From: Candidatus Jettenia sp. AMX2 | Lineage (GTDB): Bacteria > Planctomycetota > Brocadiia > Brocadiales > Brocadiaceae | Direction of reading: 5' to 3' | DNA length: 64,000 nt | Assembly (NCBI GenBank): GCA_030583665.1 | Contig: CP129469.1 | Location: 186,001-250,000 of the forward strand | Shown here: positions 45,072 to 54,532 of the stretch, piece by piece | Position numbering within the stretch: the first letter of the stretch is position 1 | How the letters are laid out: each line of letters opens with the position of its first letter | The notes under the pieces: model-generated | Seen by the model: only the letters and a program-made list of their open reading frames with translations | Database searches by the model: none | What the model was told of the DNA's origin: nothing | Program-made: the position numbers and the translations under genes

Positions 45072-47153
45072 ATGAATAATTCTAAGGTATTACAGCAGTT
45101 TATGAAAAGAAATATTGTTATATTGTTCTTGTTTACCATAACAATTCTTTCGCCTCTTTTGCTTTCCAGTAAGGTATTAGCAAATAATGCGGTGGCCCAT
45201 GCTACTGAAGAAGAGTCTCCTGGCATGGAATTACCGCAATTTGAAGCGGGTCAGGCCCCTGAGGGTGAGAGTGGAGCAACGCCTGAAGCTGCAGAAGAGG
45301 AAGAGTTGGAGGTGGTTCAATACCGGACATTTTTTGGGTTAGACTCCCGTGTTGTTGTTTGGATTGTTTCCGAGCTGCATCTTATGTTTGCAGCATTCGT
45401 TCTTGGCGTTCCTATTTTTGCGGTAATTGTTGAAATTGTTGGTTACAAGGGTGGAGACGTGAAATATGATAAAATGGCGAAGGAATTTACCAAACTCCTG
45501 TCTGCTGCTTTTGCTACCACGGCATCGCTTGGTGGACTGCTTGCATTCTGCCTTTTTGGTCTTTATCCTGAGTTCATGAGCCACATGACGAATGTCTTTG
45601 CTCCAACCATGTATATTTATGCCTTGTTATTTTTCGGAGAGGCGTTTACCCTTTACGGATATTATTATTCGTGGGATATTCTTAAGGGAACTGCGTTCAG
45701 GAAATGGTCCCACATATCGCTTGGAGTCATGCTCAATCTCTTCGGCACATCTTTGATGTTCCTGACCAATTCATGGGCAACCTATATGATGAGTCCCAGT
45801 GGCGTTTCACCTGCAACAGGCAGAGTATTAAGTTTGTATCATGCCTTTTATAATGAGCTATGGATGCCGGTAAATATTCACAGGTTAATCGCTAATGTAT
45901 GTTTTGGCGGATTTATTGTTGGGGCGTATGCGGCAGTGAAATTTCTGGGAGCCAGGACGGAAGAGGAAAAAGCACATTACGACTGGATGGGGTATGTTGG
46001 TAACTTTATTGGTATAGGGGCGCTGATCCCATTGCCATTTGCAGGATACTGGCTGGGCCGGGAGGTTTACAGCGCCAGCCCTGTAATGGGCAATATTATG
46101 ATGGGGGGAGCTTTCTCCTGGACATTTATTATTCAGGCTATCCTGATCGGCATGCTCTTTATTGGGGCCAACTACTACCTCTGGCTGGGAATGGGAAGAA
46201 TTAAAGGCTCCGAGCGTTACACGAAATTCATTAAGTATCTGGTGTTCATAATTTTTGCATGTTTTGCCGTGTGGCTGACCCCGCATAATCTGCCTTTAAG
46301 CGGTGAAGAAAGGGCTATGATTGGCGAGCAATACCACCCCTTTTCCAAGTATTTTGGTGTTATGGCTGCAAAAAATGCGGTAGTTAATATGATTATTCTT
46401 GCAACGTTTTTTTCGTTTCTTATCTATCGCCGGAGCAATAAGGGTGAAACGGTACCATTTTCAGAACAGGGAAGGGCCGGTAAGATTGGCATATTTTCAG
46501 CTCTTATCTTCTGTTTGTTGATGCTGGTTTCCTATGCAGTATCACTGAACTTTGTAGAGCTTGAGGCCAACATAAAGGAATTTGTCAAGCCATTGATAAC
46601 TTCATTATATATTCAGTCATTTGCAGTTGGCCTGGCTGCATTCCTGACATTTAAAAACAAAGGAAAGTTGGCACAAACCATGCTGTTTGCTGTAACCGCA
46701 TGTATTGCAGTGCTCTACTTCTGGTATTATGGGTTTGAAGTTATGCAGAAGGCAAATCTGGTCTTACGATATTTGTCTGTAACACAGGTTTCCATTGTGA
46801 TGAGTTGCCTGATTATGAATGCTGTTATTGACATCTTTGTGTTCCGCAAAGCGAAGCTGGTCGGAGGTATTAGCTGGGGGAAAATGCCGGTAAGATCCCA
46901 ATATGCGTTAATTCTTTTGTGTATCGTCATTGTCATCCTGATGGGTTTGATGGGCTTTATACGTTCCGGTTTACGGATGGACTGGCATGTCTATGGTATA
47001 TTGCAGGATACCTCACAATGGGCATATACTCCGACATTATCATTTATGGGGCGTGTGGTTGGCCTGATTGTTGCCCTTTTCCTTGGCCTTGTTGCATTTG
47101 TATTTTGGCTGGCAAACCTTGGTGAGTCAAAAGGGAAAACGGCAACTCAATAG
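45072..47153 (+). CDS. Cytochrome bd-type (CydA-like) multi-spanning membrane protein
   Basis: ATG 45072 gives 693 aa. After a signal-like segment and an acidic linker (residues about 40-80) come many membrane helices. The first half follows CydA: His in VSELHLMFAAF (like the first heme ligand), a GEAFTLYG segment at the position of the conserved Glu-containing CydA helix, and VNIHRLIANVCFGGF (like heme b558 ligand His186). The protein is longer than ordinary CydA, and no cydB is present. In nitrite oxidisers and anammox bacteria such bd-like proteins occur beside nxr. It probably moves electrons between quinone or cytochrome c pools and the NXR module; oxidase activity is doubtful in an anaerobe. 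Confidence 0.8.
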   Translation: MNNSKVLQQFMKRNIVILFLFTITILSPLLLSSKVLANNAVAHATEEESPGMELPQFEAGQAPEGESGATPEAAEEEELEVVQYRTFFGLDSRVVVWIVSELHLMFAAFVLGVPIFAVIVEIVGYKGGDVKYDKMAKEFTKLLSAAFATTASLGGLLAFCLFGLYPEFMSHMTNVFAPTMYIYALLFFGEAFTLYGYYYSWDILKGTAFRKWSHISLGVMLNLFGTSLMFLTNSWATYMMSPSGVSPATGRVLSLYHAFYNELWMPVNIHRLIANVCFGGFIVGAYAAVKFLGARTEEEKAHYDWMGYVGNFIGIGALIPLPFAGYWLGREVYSASPVMGNIMMGGAFSWTFIIQAILIGMLFIGANYYLWLGMGRIKGSERYTKFIKYLVFIIFACFAVWLTPHNLPLSGEERAMIGEQYHPFSKYFGVMAAKNAVVNMIILATFFSFLIYRRSNKGETVPFSEQGRAGKIGIFSALIFCLLMLVSYAVSLNFVELEANIKEFVKPLITSLYIQSFAVGLAAFLTFKNKGKLAQTMLFAVTACIAVLYFWYYGFEVMQKANLVLRYLSVTQVSIVMSCLIMNAVIDIFVFRKAKLVGGISWGKMPVRSQYALILLCIVIVILMGLMGFIRSGLRMDWHVYGILQDTSQWAYTPTLSFMGRVVGLIVALFLGLVAFVFWLANLGESKGKTATQ

Positions 47154-47311
47154 CAAGCTGAGTATAGAAGACATAATAAGCTGGACAAAAGAAAGTTAAC
47201 TGGCTTGAGAGAAGCATGGAAGATGTTGATGTGAGGTAAGCGACATAGGAATGTTGCAGTTGTAATCGGATAAAATCTTAAGATAGTAAAATGAAAGCAT
47301 AGAGAAAACTT

Positions 47312-48262
47312 ATGAATAAAAGCATGTTAAAAATTGCAGCTTTTGGAATAGCAGTTATAGGATTTTATATCTATATTACGGTGTATGTTGCAGGGCTTTC
47401 CGGTACAGGGGGCGGTGGTGATGCAGGGGGGGTTAGTCCCGAGGCTGGTGAAGAAATATTTTGGGGCGACGGACAATGTGGTACCTGCCATAAGATAGGT
47501 TCAACCGGAAGTGCGACTAGGGGACCTGATCAGGAAAATCTTGCATTGCGTGCAGAAGACCGTGCAAAAGAACTGGGAATGGCTTCCGGGCTTGATTATC
47601 TTGTGGAGTCGATTGTCGATCCGGATAAATATATTGTGGAAGGGTATGATAAAATTATGCCCAAGGTTTACGATCCGCCCATCATGCTATCTCGTGAAAA
47701 AATTCTGGCTGTGCTGGCCTATCTTCAGTCTCTGGGTGGAGATCCCGATATTAACGCCATTATGAAATACAAGGATAAGATACCTGAAGCTTCCAAAAAG
47801 AAGATTAAGAAATGGGTACCGCCTATCGTTGTTGATGTTAAGGAAGGTGAGAAGGTGTTTTTTGATGAAACGCGCCCTGTTACCTGCGGTAAATGCCATG
47901 TTATCAACGGAAAAGGTAAGAAAGTAGGCCCGGAACTTACCGGTATTGGTGCGATTCAGACACCGGAATACCTTATCGAATCAGTCCTTCAGCCCAGCGC
48001 AGTAATTGTGAAGGGGTATGAAACGATGTATGTTATCACAGAAGATGGTATTCCCTATAACGGATTGATTAAAAGTGAAACAGATGAGGAATTGGTACTC
48101 TTGCTGGAAGAGAGCGGTGAAATTGAGGAGATTGTGATTCCAAAGGATGAGATTGAAGATATGAGAAGACAGGATGTTTCGATTATGCCAGGTAATATAG
48201 GTGAGTTACTGAGTGTAAGAGATTTTTATGGAATTATATCCTTTTTGATGAGTCAAAAATAG
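47312..48262 (+). CDS. Membrane-anchored di-heme c-type cytochrome
   Basis: The 316-residue protein has an N-terminal membrane anchor (residues 7-29), and two CXXCH motifs: C56-GTCH60 and C192-GKCH196. Each sits in a cytochrome c domain with a distal Met candidate (KIMPKVYD and YETMYVITEDG). The second domain continues with a PVTCGKCHVIN...LIKSETDEELVLLLE stretch like the Cyt c/DUF1080-associated 'planctomycete cytochrome' domains. It is likely a component of the membrane electron-transfer complex with the bd-like protein upstream. Confidence 0.88.
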   Translation: MNKSMLKIAAFGIAVIGFYIYITVYVAGLSGTGGGGDAGGVSPEAGEEIFWGDGQCGTCHKIGSTGSATRGPDQENLALRAEDRAKELGMASGLDYLVESIVDPDKYIVEGYDKIMPKVYDPPIMLSREKILAVLAYLQSLGGDPDINAIMKYKDKIPEASKKKIKKWVPPIVVDVKEGEKVFFDETRPVTCGKCHVINGKGKKVGPELTGIGAIQTPEYLIESVLQPSAVIVKGYETMYVITEDGIPYNGLIKSETDEELVLLLEESGEIEEIVIPKDEIEDMRRQDVSIMPGNIGELLSVRDFYGIISFLMSQK

Positions 48263-48309
48263 AGCAGAGATGTTGTTCAGCGGAGAAAACAATTGTTAGG
48301 AGTGTGCGA

Positions 48310-49080
48310 ATGGCTAATAAACGCAGTACGTATTTGATGATGTGGATGGTTTTTGTTGTTATTTGTGTGTTTTTGTTTCTCAGATATGCTTCACCAAAGA
48401 TCTTTCAGGTATTAATGGCAAAGGGCCACCCAATGCCTACACCAAGCACTTTAATGATGTGGTATATGATTATGGGTGTGCTTGCCGGTTTGGTATATGC
48501 GACTACCAGTAATCAGAAATTTGCTGATTTTCTTAGTTTTTTGTTGCCGGAACATGGATCACTAATTAAATCTTTCCTGCAGAAAGTGTTGTTTGTAACT
48601 TTTCCGCTTATCATAGGATGGTTTGTATATTCGTGGTCAATTCCCGGGGCAGCTTCGCCAGTTGAATTAAGGATACAGCATCCGACGTTACCGCAAAATT
48701 ACGAAAAACAAGAGAATCCGTTCAGACAAAAAGATGCAGAGACGCAAAGAAGATGTGTTGAAGAAGGTAAGATACTCTTTCAAACATACTGCCGTCCTTG
48801 CCATGGTTCAAAAGCTGACGGGAATGGTCCCTTTGCAAATTCATTTCGTTTAAGACCGATCAACTTCCAGGATCCGGGAACTATTGCAACGGTTGTGGAT
48901 AATTATCTCTTCTGGCGTATTAAGGAAGGTGCCCCTGGCCTTCCTTCCGAATCAACTCCGTGGGATTCCGCTATGCCTGCATGGAAGGATGATTTGAAGG
49001 ATGATGAGATATGGAAAATAATTATGGGTGAATATGATACAGCCGGTGTTATGCCGCGCCAGAGGGAAAAACTTGAATAA
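48310..49080 (+). CDS. Membrane-bound mono-heme c-type cytochrome
   Basis: ATG 48310 is 7 nt after AGGAG; GTG 48304 is the alternative. The protein is 256 aa with three hydrophobic segments (about 8-26, 43-62, 82-104) followed by a single cytochrome c domain with C161-RPCHG and distal Met candidate in WDSAMPAW. The domain has the class I cytochrome c pattern ending DDEIWKIIMGEYD. Co-directional with the other cytochromes. Confidence 0.85.
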   Translation: MANKRSTYLMMWMVFVVICVFLFLRYASPKIFQVLMAKGHPMPTPSTLMMWYMIMGVLAGLVYATTSNQKFADFLSFLLPEHGSLIKSFLQKVLFVTFPLIIGWFVYSWSIPGAASPVELRIQHPTLPQNYEKQENPFRQKDAETQRRCVEEGKILFQTYCRPCHGSKADGNGPFANSFRLRPINFQDPGTIATVVDNYLFWRIKEGAPGLPSESTPWDSAMPAWKDDLKDDEIWKIIMGEYDTAGVMPRQREKLE

Positions 49081-49143
49081 GCTGTAAAGGGGTATAGTTT
49101 TGTTGACATCGCTGTTATTGATGATTAATTTGAGAACGGTATT

Positions 49144-50760
49144 ATGGAAGAAAAACAGACAACTACTATGAGATATTCAGTGAAAAAAAAGGTGATTGGG
49201 TTAGGGCTGGCCGGTGTATGTGCTGGTATTTTTGTGACATCAGCAGATGTCTATGCACAGGCATCGCACTTGTTTCGTGTATATAAACATGAAGTTCCTG
49301 CAAAATTATCCGAAACACAGGAAGTGATAGCCGAAGGAAAAAGAATTTACGAAAAAAGATGCTGGTATTGCCACGGAATAGAAGGTGGCGGTGATGGCCC
49401 GGCCGCAAAAACGATGTTCCCGAAACCAAGGAATTTTGTGAGAAATGAGTATAAAGTCCGTTCCACCACTTTTGGTTCTGTCCCTACGGACGAAGATTTG
49501 TTCAGAATTATTACCAGTGGCATAGAAGGTACGGCGATGCCCTTCTGGTATACGATAAGTGAGGCAGAACGGTGGAAGGTGCTTTATTATGTAAAAACCT
49601 TTAATGAACAATTTAAAAAGAATGATTCGCTTAAGATGTTTTCCACCGGTAATATAATTGCATCAACGCCCGACAGCATTCTGAAAGGACAAGACTTATT
49701 CAGAGAGACGAAATGTTTTGAATGCCACGGTGAAGACGGAAGGGGCAACGGTCCTTTAACTGTTGCTTTGCAGACAGAATGGGATATGCCCTATCGCGCC
49801 CGGGATCTTACGAAAGGGTGGCTTTTTAAAGGGGGAAATACCACAGAAGATATTTATCGTACGGTTTCAACAGGATTTAACGAAACCCCTATGGGTTCAT
49901 ATCTGGAAATACTTTCCGATGAAGACCGCTGGAATATTACCCATTATGTAAAAAGCATAGCGAAAGATATGGCATCGGATGTTGTGGTAAAGGTGAAATT
50001 GGTTGATATTGATGAATTGCCATTAGATGCAGCCGACGAGAACTGGAAAAATGCGATACCGGTAGAAATTCCATTGGCCGGGCAGATTATTGCAGAACCG
50101 CGGTTGTGGGCACCTTCGGCCGATGCGATTATGATTAAAGCCCTGTATAATAATGATGAAATAGCGTTTTTACTGGAATGGGATGATGCTACTAACAGGC
50201 AGGAAGAGATTTTCAGGGATGGGGTTTCATTACAGTTTCCCACACAAATTCCCGAATCCCTGAAAAAACCATATTTTGCTATGGGAGATAAGTCCGGTGC
50301 GGTAAATTTATGGACGTGGAAAGCTTATTGGGGTGAAGATTCCGGTCCCGTTGCAGAATCATCTGAGACCGAACCCGGAGAAGTGTACGAGTTGAATGCC
50401 AAAGGCTTTAAAAATGTGACGGTACAAACATCGGAAAGCCAGAACATAATGGGGAAAGGTGTTTACCAGAACGGAAGGTGGCATGTTGTGTTAAAAAGAT
50501 CTTTACAGACAGATGATGTAAAAGGAGATATTCAGTTTGAAATTGGCAAATTAATCCCCATCGCGTTTGCTGTGTGGGATGGATCAAATAATGATGCGGG
50601 TGCCCAAAAATCTATATCAGCATGGTATTACATTATTCTGGAAAAACCGGCACCGAAAACTATTTTCGCATATGTTATAATTGCGATCGTTATGGGAGTT
50701 AGTATTGAAATGTGGTTTGTCGCAAGATTGCGGAGATTCCCGCCGAAACCAGAAGAGTAA
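49144..50760 (+). CDS. Di-heme cytochrome c fused to an NxrC/ethylbenzene dehydrogenase gamma-like heme b domain, C-terminal TM
   Basis: The 538-residue protein begins with a signal peptide or anchor (about 16-38), then two cytochrome c domains with C73-WYCHG and C191-FECHG. Residues about 290-500 form a domain like NxrC and the gamma subunits of ethylbenzene dehydrogenase/DMSO reductase type II enzymes (MIKALYNNDEIAFLLEWDD, FRDGVSLQFP, VNLWTWKAYWGED, GRWHVVLKRSL, IAFAVWDGSNND). A C-terminal membrane helix (about 508-527) anchors it. NxrC at 54670 shows the same NLW.W.A.W block. The fusion links heme b docking and heme c transfer on one chain and may be the direct membrane outlet of NXR (inference). 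Confidence 0.85.
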   Translation: MEEKQTTTMRYSVKKKVIGLGLAGVCAGIFVTSADVYAQASHLFRVYKHEVPAKLSETQEVIAEGKRIYEKRCWYCHGIEGGGDGPAAKTMFPKPRNFVRNEYKVRSTTFGSVPTDEDLFRIITSGIEGTAMPFWYTISEAERWKVLYYVKTFNEQFKKNDSLKMFSTGNIIASTPDSILKGQDLFRETKCFECHGEDGRGNGPLTVALQTEWDMPYRARDLTKGWLFKGGNTTEDIYRTVSTGFNETPMGSYLEILSDEDRWNITHYVKSIAKDMASDVVVKVKLVDIDELPLDAADENWKNAIPVEIPLAGQIIAEPRLWAPSADAIMIKALYNNDEIAFLLEWDDATNRQEEIFRDGVSLQFPTQIPESLKKPYFAMGDKSGAVNLWTWKAYWGEDSGPVAESSETEPGEVYELNAKGFKNVTVQTSESQNIMGKGVYQNGRWHVVLKRSLQTDDVKGDIQFEIGKLIPIAFAVWDGSNNDAGAQKSISAWYYIILEKPAPKTIFAYVIIAIVMGVSIEMWFVARLRRFPPKPEE

Positions 50761-50828
50761 TGTTACCGATTTGAGAATTAACTATCACGAATCGCACGAA
50801 GATAATAATTTCACGTTAAGGAGTTGTT

Positions 50829-52322
50829 ATGAGAAGAAAATCAAAGGTCTGCTTGCCTCGATACAAGATGACGATTTTAATTGCCGGAGTTTGCCTGTCG
50901 CTGACAACGTTTCTGAATGTTTCCTTCGGACAGGAAAGAAAGATTGAGCCGTTGTATCTGGAATTGAATAAAAAATACCAGATGCCGGAAGAATGGACAA
51001 TGCTCCCCATTGACCTGGAAGACCCTTATAAAAGAATCAAAAACGGACCTCCGCTTGCCAATGTTGTTAAGAAAGCAAAGATTGAGTGGATTTCCCGTTG
51101 GATTGCAAATCCGAAAAAGGTAGTGCCAAATGCAAAGATGCCAAATCTCGGTCTAACATTTGACGAGATTAAAGCCATTTTGGTATATTTGGGGAGTATT
51201 TCAGACTGGGAAACACCGCAGGTTGTGTGGGATGCCTTTTTGCTGAAGGACGAGGATGACTTGGACGATGACGAATATGACGAGATGGAAAAAATTTATA
51301 ACACCGGTAAGGGAGTCTGGGGGCGGGCACGTTGCACGATTTGTCACCCCATCAAAGGTATTGGCGGAAATGTAGGAGTCGGTCCGGATTTGGGGGAGAT
51401 TACTACAAAAACAGGAAGGAACTGGTTACATTACTGGATTAAGGATCCAAAGGATTATTTTTCAGATACGATGATGGCACGGTTTCGTTTCTCTGACAGC
51501 GAGATTCGCGCATTGGTGGAATTTATCATGCGTGACACTCAGTTTAAGCCTGAAGATGAAGATGAAGATGAGGGTGATGGTGTCGGAAAACAGGTTGAAT
51601 CCGGCGAACAGGTATTAAAAGAGAAAGAGTATGCCGGCATAAAGAATGATGAAGCACTCATCGAAAAAGGAAAAAGACTAGTAGAAAAGGCAAGGTGTTT
51701 TGTTTGTCACGATGTGAAAGGTATTACAGAACTCATGCCTGTAGTTGAAGGAAAACGCGAGGGACTGGCAGGGTTTGATAAGCTTCTTTATGAAATAAAC
51801 TGTCTGGTTTGTCACCGTATCCAGAATAAGGGGGGTACTTATGCACCAAATCTGACATTTGTGGGAAGTAAGATTAATATGAAGTGGGAAAAAGAGTTTT
51901 TACAATCCCCTGATATTATTCGGCCGTTTAGTCAGCAGATGCCGAAATTCAATCTAACAGAAGAAGATGCAAATATAGCAACAGAGTTTATGGACAAATA
52001 TCTTTTAAGGAAAGTACCATTGCAGGCTATTTTTGAGGACGGCGTTCCTTCTCAGGAAATTATAGCATCAGGCGAAAAACTTTTTTATGAAAAGGGATGT
52101 AATACCTGCCATGCGGAGGGAGCTAAAGGCGGTGGTGTTGTTGGCCCTAATCTTGAAAAAGTAGGAGACCGCTTACAACCGGCGTACATCCAGTATCATT
52201 TAAGAAATCCGCAGCTGGCAAACCCTCAGGCTGTTGAGCCCAACTTTAGCTTGTCAGATGATGAATTAAAGATGCTGGTAGGGTTTTTGATGGACCATGT
52301 GCAGAAGAAAGAGGGAAAATAA
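50829..52322 (+). CDS. Tetra-heme c-type cytochrome
   Basis: The 497-residue protein has an N-terminal signal segment (ILIAGVCLSLTTFLNVSFG, about 16-36). Four CXXCH motifs: C169-TICH, C290-FVCH, C325-LVCH, C424-NTCH. Distal Met candidates occur in AKMPNLGL, DTMMARFRF and QQMPKFNL. An acidic linker (about 240-265) separates the first domain. AAGGAG is 5 nt upstream of ATG 50829. The next cytochrome starts directly after its stop. It should lie on the anammoxosome-lumen side and act as an electron wire. Confidence 0.9.
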   Translation: MRRKSKVCLPRYKMTILIAGVCLSLTTFLNVSFGQERKIEPLYLELNKKYQMPEEWTMLPIDLEDPYKRIKNGPPLANVVKKAKIEWISRWIANPKKVVPNAKMPNLGLTFDEIKAILVYLGSISDWETPQVVWDAFLLKDEDDLDDDEYDEMEKIYNTGKGVWGRARCTICHPIKGIGGNVGVGPDLGEITTKTGRNWLHYWIKDPKDYFSDTMMARFRFSDSEIRALVEFIMRDTQFKPEDEDEDEGDGVGKQVESGEQVLKEKEYAGIKNDEALIEKGKRLVEKARCFVCHDVKGITELMPVVEGKREGLAGFDKLLYEINCLVCHRIQNKGGTYAPNLTFVGSKINMKWEKEFLQSPDIIRPFSQQMPKFNLTEEDANIATEFMDKYLLRKVPLQAIFEDGVPSQEIIASGEKLFYEKGCNTCHAEGAKGGGVVGPNLEKVGDRLQPAYIQYHLRNPQLANPQAVEPNFSLSDDELKMLVGFLMDHVQKKEGK

Positions 52323-52910
52323 ATGATGGGATATTTTTCACGCAGGAAAAAGATTCTAGCAAGATTAATAATTGTAAGCTCTATTGGAATGTCGGGAATT
52401 TGGACTGTTTCACCAATTGTAAGTGGCCTTGATGTTCCTCCTAATCCTAGAGAGATGGAATTTCTCTTGACACCCAAGAAGACCTTTGAATATTATTGCT
52501 CACCCTGTCATGGGGCGCAGGGTAAAGGTGACGGAACATTTTTTACCATTGATTTAAAACCTAAACCCCGAAATTTAGCCGATGCGGACTATACGGCTAA
52601 AAGGACAGACGATGAACTGATGAAAGCTATTTCCGGAGGTTCCCGGGCTGTTGATAAATCAAATCTTTGTCCACCATGGGGTGGCACTTTATCAGAAAAA
52701 AAGATTAAGGAATTAGTAGCATATATCAGGAGTTTTTCACAACAGGAAGCTGAAAAACCTGTTACCGTAGCAAAAGAGCATGTGACAGAAGCAGCTCAAA
52801 ATAATGTATTGAAAACATCGATACGGTGGTTCTTTCTCCTTGTAGTTGCCTTTGGGTTGGTAGCAGGTGCCGCCAGTGAGTTAAAGAAACTCAGGAATGA
52901 AAAGAAATAA
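52323..52910 (+). CDS. Mono-heme c-type cytochrome with C-terminal membrane anchor
   Basis: The 195-residue protein has a signal/anchor segment (about 10-32), a cytochrome c domain with C59-SPCHGAQGKGDGT, and a C-terminal membrane helix (FFLLVVAFGLVAGAA). The start ATG abuts the preceding stop codon, so translation is coupled to the tetra-heme gene. Length and form resemble cytochrome bc-complex-associated small cytochromes. Confidence 0.87.
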   Translation: MMGYFSRRKKILARLIIVSSIGMSGIWTVSPIVSGLDVPPNPREMEFLLTPKKTFEYYCSPCHGAQGKGDGTFFTIDLKPKPRNLADADYTAKRTDDELMKAISGGSRAVDKSNLCPPWGGTLSEKKIKELVAYIRSFSQQEAEKPVTVAKEHVTEAAQNNVLKTSIRWFFLLVVAFGLVAGAASELKKLRNEKK

Positions 52911-52930
52911 ATTTGGAAAATAAAGGATTT

Positions 52931-54208
52931 ATGTATAAGAAAATATTTGTTGCAATTGATAATTCACCTTATTCGAATTACTGCATTGATTTAGGGATTA
53001 AAATTTCTCAGAAATTCGGTTCCCACCTTCTAGGGTGTCATGTCTACGATGCTACCTTGCATCAAAGGCGTTTCCGGGATATGGAAAAAGGTTTGCCGCC
53101 TCAATATCAGGACGAAAAGGTTCTCCAAAGGCAGCGTGACCTCCATACCTCTCTCATTAATATGGGACTTCGTTTAATCTCGGAATCTTATTTGAATGTA
53201 TTTGAAGAGAAATGCAATCATGCCCGTGTATCACATGAAGAACTCTTATTAGAAGGTAAAAATTATTATGAAATTATCAAAGAGGTACAGCGGGGAGGCT
53301 ATGATCTGGTAATACTTGGTGCACTCGGTTTGGCTGCTGTGAATGATCATGTAATAGGTAGCGTATGTGAAAGGGTTGTAAAAAGTATAAAAACCGATGT
53401 CTTGGTAGTAAAAAATGAACGGATGGATGGGAAAGTGGTGCTTGCTGCAGATGGAAGTGTACCGTCTGTTTCCGGCGTTGCACCTGCAGTTGCTTTGGCA
53501 CGGGCATTTAACCTTTCACTCAACGCTGTTTCAGTTTTTGATCCACACTATCATCGGGTTGCATTTGAAAGTATTGCAAAGGTGCTTTCAAAGGAAGCAG
53601 GACAGATATTCAGATTCAAGGATCAGGAGACCCTTCATGAAGAGATTATTGATAAAGGATTAGCAAAAATCTATCAGAATCATCTTGATCAGGTGTGTTG
53701 TATGGTGAAGGATAGTGGCCTTGAGGTTAATACGACACTGATGGATGGTAAACCATATGATCAGATACTGAAATATCTTTATAAAGAATCTCCGTCTCTT
53801 CTGGTTTTAGGGCGTACCGGTATACATAATACTCATGGATTAGACCTTGGAAGCACAACGGTAAACCTGCTCAGGCTTGCTCCCTGTAATATTCTCATTA
53901 CAAAAGGAAATACAGAGGTAAAAACCGGATCATCTCTGTTCTTTTCAGAAGTTGGTAAATCAACCAATAAAGAAACGCAAAGCAAAAGGACTGGCAAGGA
54001 ATCAAATCTAAGACTATCAGAATTACTGACGTGGACCGAAGAAGCACAGCAACAAACAGAACGTATTCCTTCTTTTATCAGAGGTGTAGTCAGAAAAAAA
54101 ATTGAAGAGTATGCCGTCGGTAAAGGTTATCAGGAAATAACTACTGAAGTTGTAAACGAGGCAAAAGCGGGTCTTGTGGCTGATGATTCTTCTCATCATA
54201 GGGTTTGA
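52931..54208 (+). CDS. Tandem universal stress protein with C-terminal PCP_red-like domain
   Basis: ATG 52931 (MYKKIFVAIDNS) is the usual USP start and has AAAGGA in front; TTG 52913 is possible. Two UspA domains: 1 to about 160 (AIDNSPYSNYC, VILGALGLAAVNDHVIGSVCERVVK) and about 165-315 (LAADGSVPSVSG, LLVLGRTGIHNTHGLDLGSTTVNLL), each ending in a G-x2-G-x9-G-S/T-type nucleotide site. The last 60 residues (LTWTEEAQQQTERIPSFIRG, AVGKGYQEITTEVV) resemble the PCP_red domain seen in protochlorophyllide-reductase-related and nitrogen-redox proteins. It closes the cytochrome run. Probably regulatory; ligand and partner unknown. Confidence 0.85.
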   Translation: MYKKIFVAIDNSPYSNYCIDLGIKISQKFGSHLLGCHVYDATLHQRRFRDMEKGLPPQYQDEKVLQRQRDLHTSLINMGLRLISESYLNVFEEKCNHARVSHEELLLEGKNYYEIIKEVQRGGYDLVILGALGLAAVNDHVIGSVCERVVKSIKTDVLVVKNERMDGKVVLAADGSVPSVSGVAPAVALARAFNLSLNAVSVFDPHYHRVAFESIAKVLSKEAGQIFRFKDQETLHEEIIDKGLAKIYQNHLDQVCCMVKDSGLEVNTTLMDGKPYDQILKYLYKESPSLLVLGRTGIHNTHGLDLGSTTVNLLRLAPCNILITKGNTEVKTGSSLFFSEVGKSTNKETQSKRTGKESNLRLSELLTWTEEAQQQTERIPSFIRGVVRKKIEEYAVGKGYQEITTEVVNEAKAGLVADDSSHHRV

Positions 54209-54232
54209 CTTAGCAAGAAAAATCTTTATAAT
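54205..54232 (+). promoter_or_regulatory. Candidate sigma70 promoter for nxrCB operon
   Basis: TTGACT, 16-bp spacer, TATAAT. It overlaps the stop codon of the upstream USP gene and would give an nxrC leader of about 430 nt. Confidence 0.45.
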
Positions 54233-54345
54233 TTAATCGTATGGGAATTTTCATTTAGTTTAAGCGGTTTTACGACAACCTCTAAAATTTCCCTTTTTCA
54301 AGAGAAATTTTAAGGAGCTACCTTAAAGACTGGTAATTAATTATC

Positions 54346-54378
54346 TCATATCTGTAATAGGTTTTTCACATCTGTAAT
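54346..54378. promoter_or_regulatory. Tandem direct repeat TCAYATCTGTAAT upstream of nxrC
   Basis: Two copies (54346-54358 and 54366-54378) start 20 bp apart, about two helical turns, as expected for adjacent binding of a dimeric regulator on one DNA face. The regulator is unknown. Confidence 0.4.
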
Positions 54379-54516
54379 GCATATTCCAAGAGGTGTGATT
54401 TTCCCACGATGATTATAATTTGATGTAAGTTGTGATAAATACAATACACCAAAATGGATAGATTAAATGCTTTTTGTCGTAACAAACACAGATAGTGTAA
54501 TGGTATGGTTTTTGTT

Positions 54517-54532
54517 GTCTTTAACTAAAGAC
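54517..54532. promoter_or_regulatory. Palindromic operator candidate upstream of nxrC
   Basis: GTCTTTA-AC-TAAAGAC, perfect 7-bp arms, about 140 bp before the nxrC ATG. Form suits a homodimeric transcription factor site. Confidence 0.4.
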
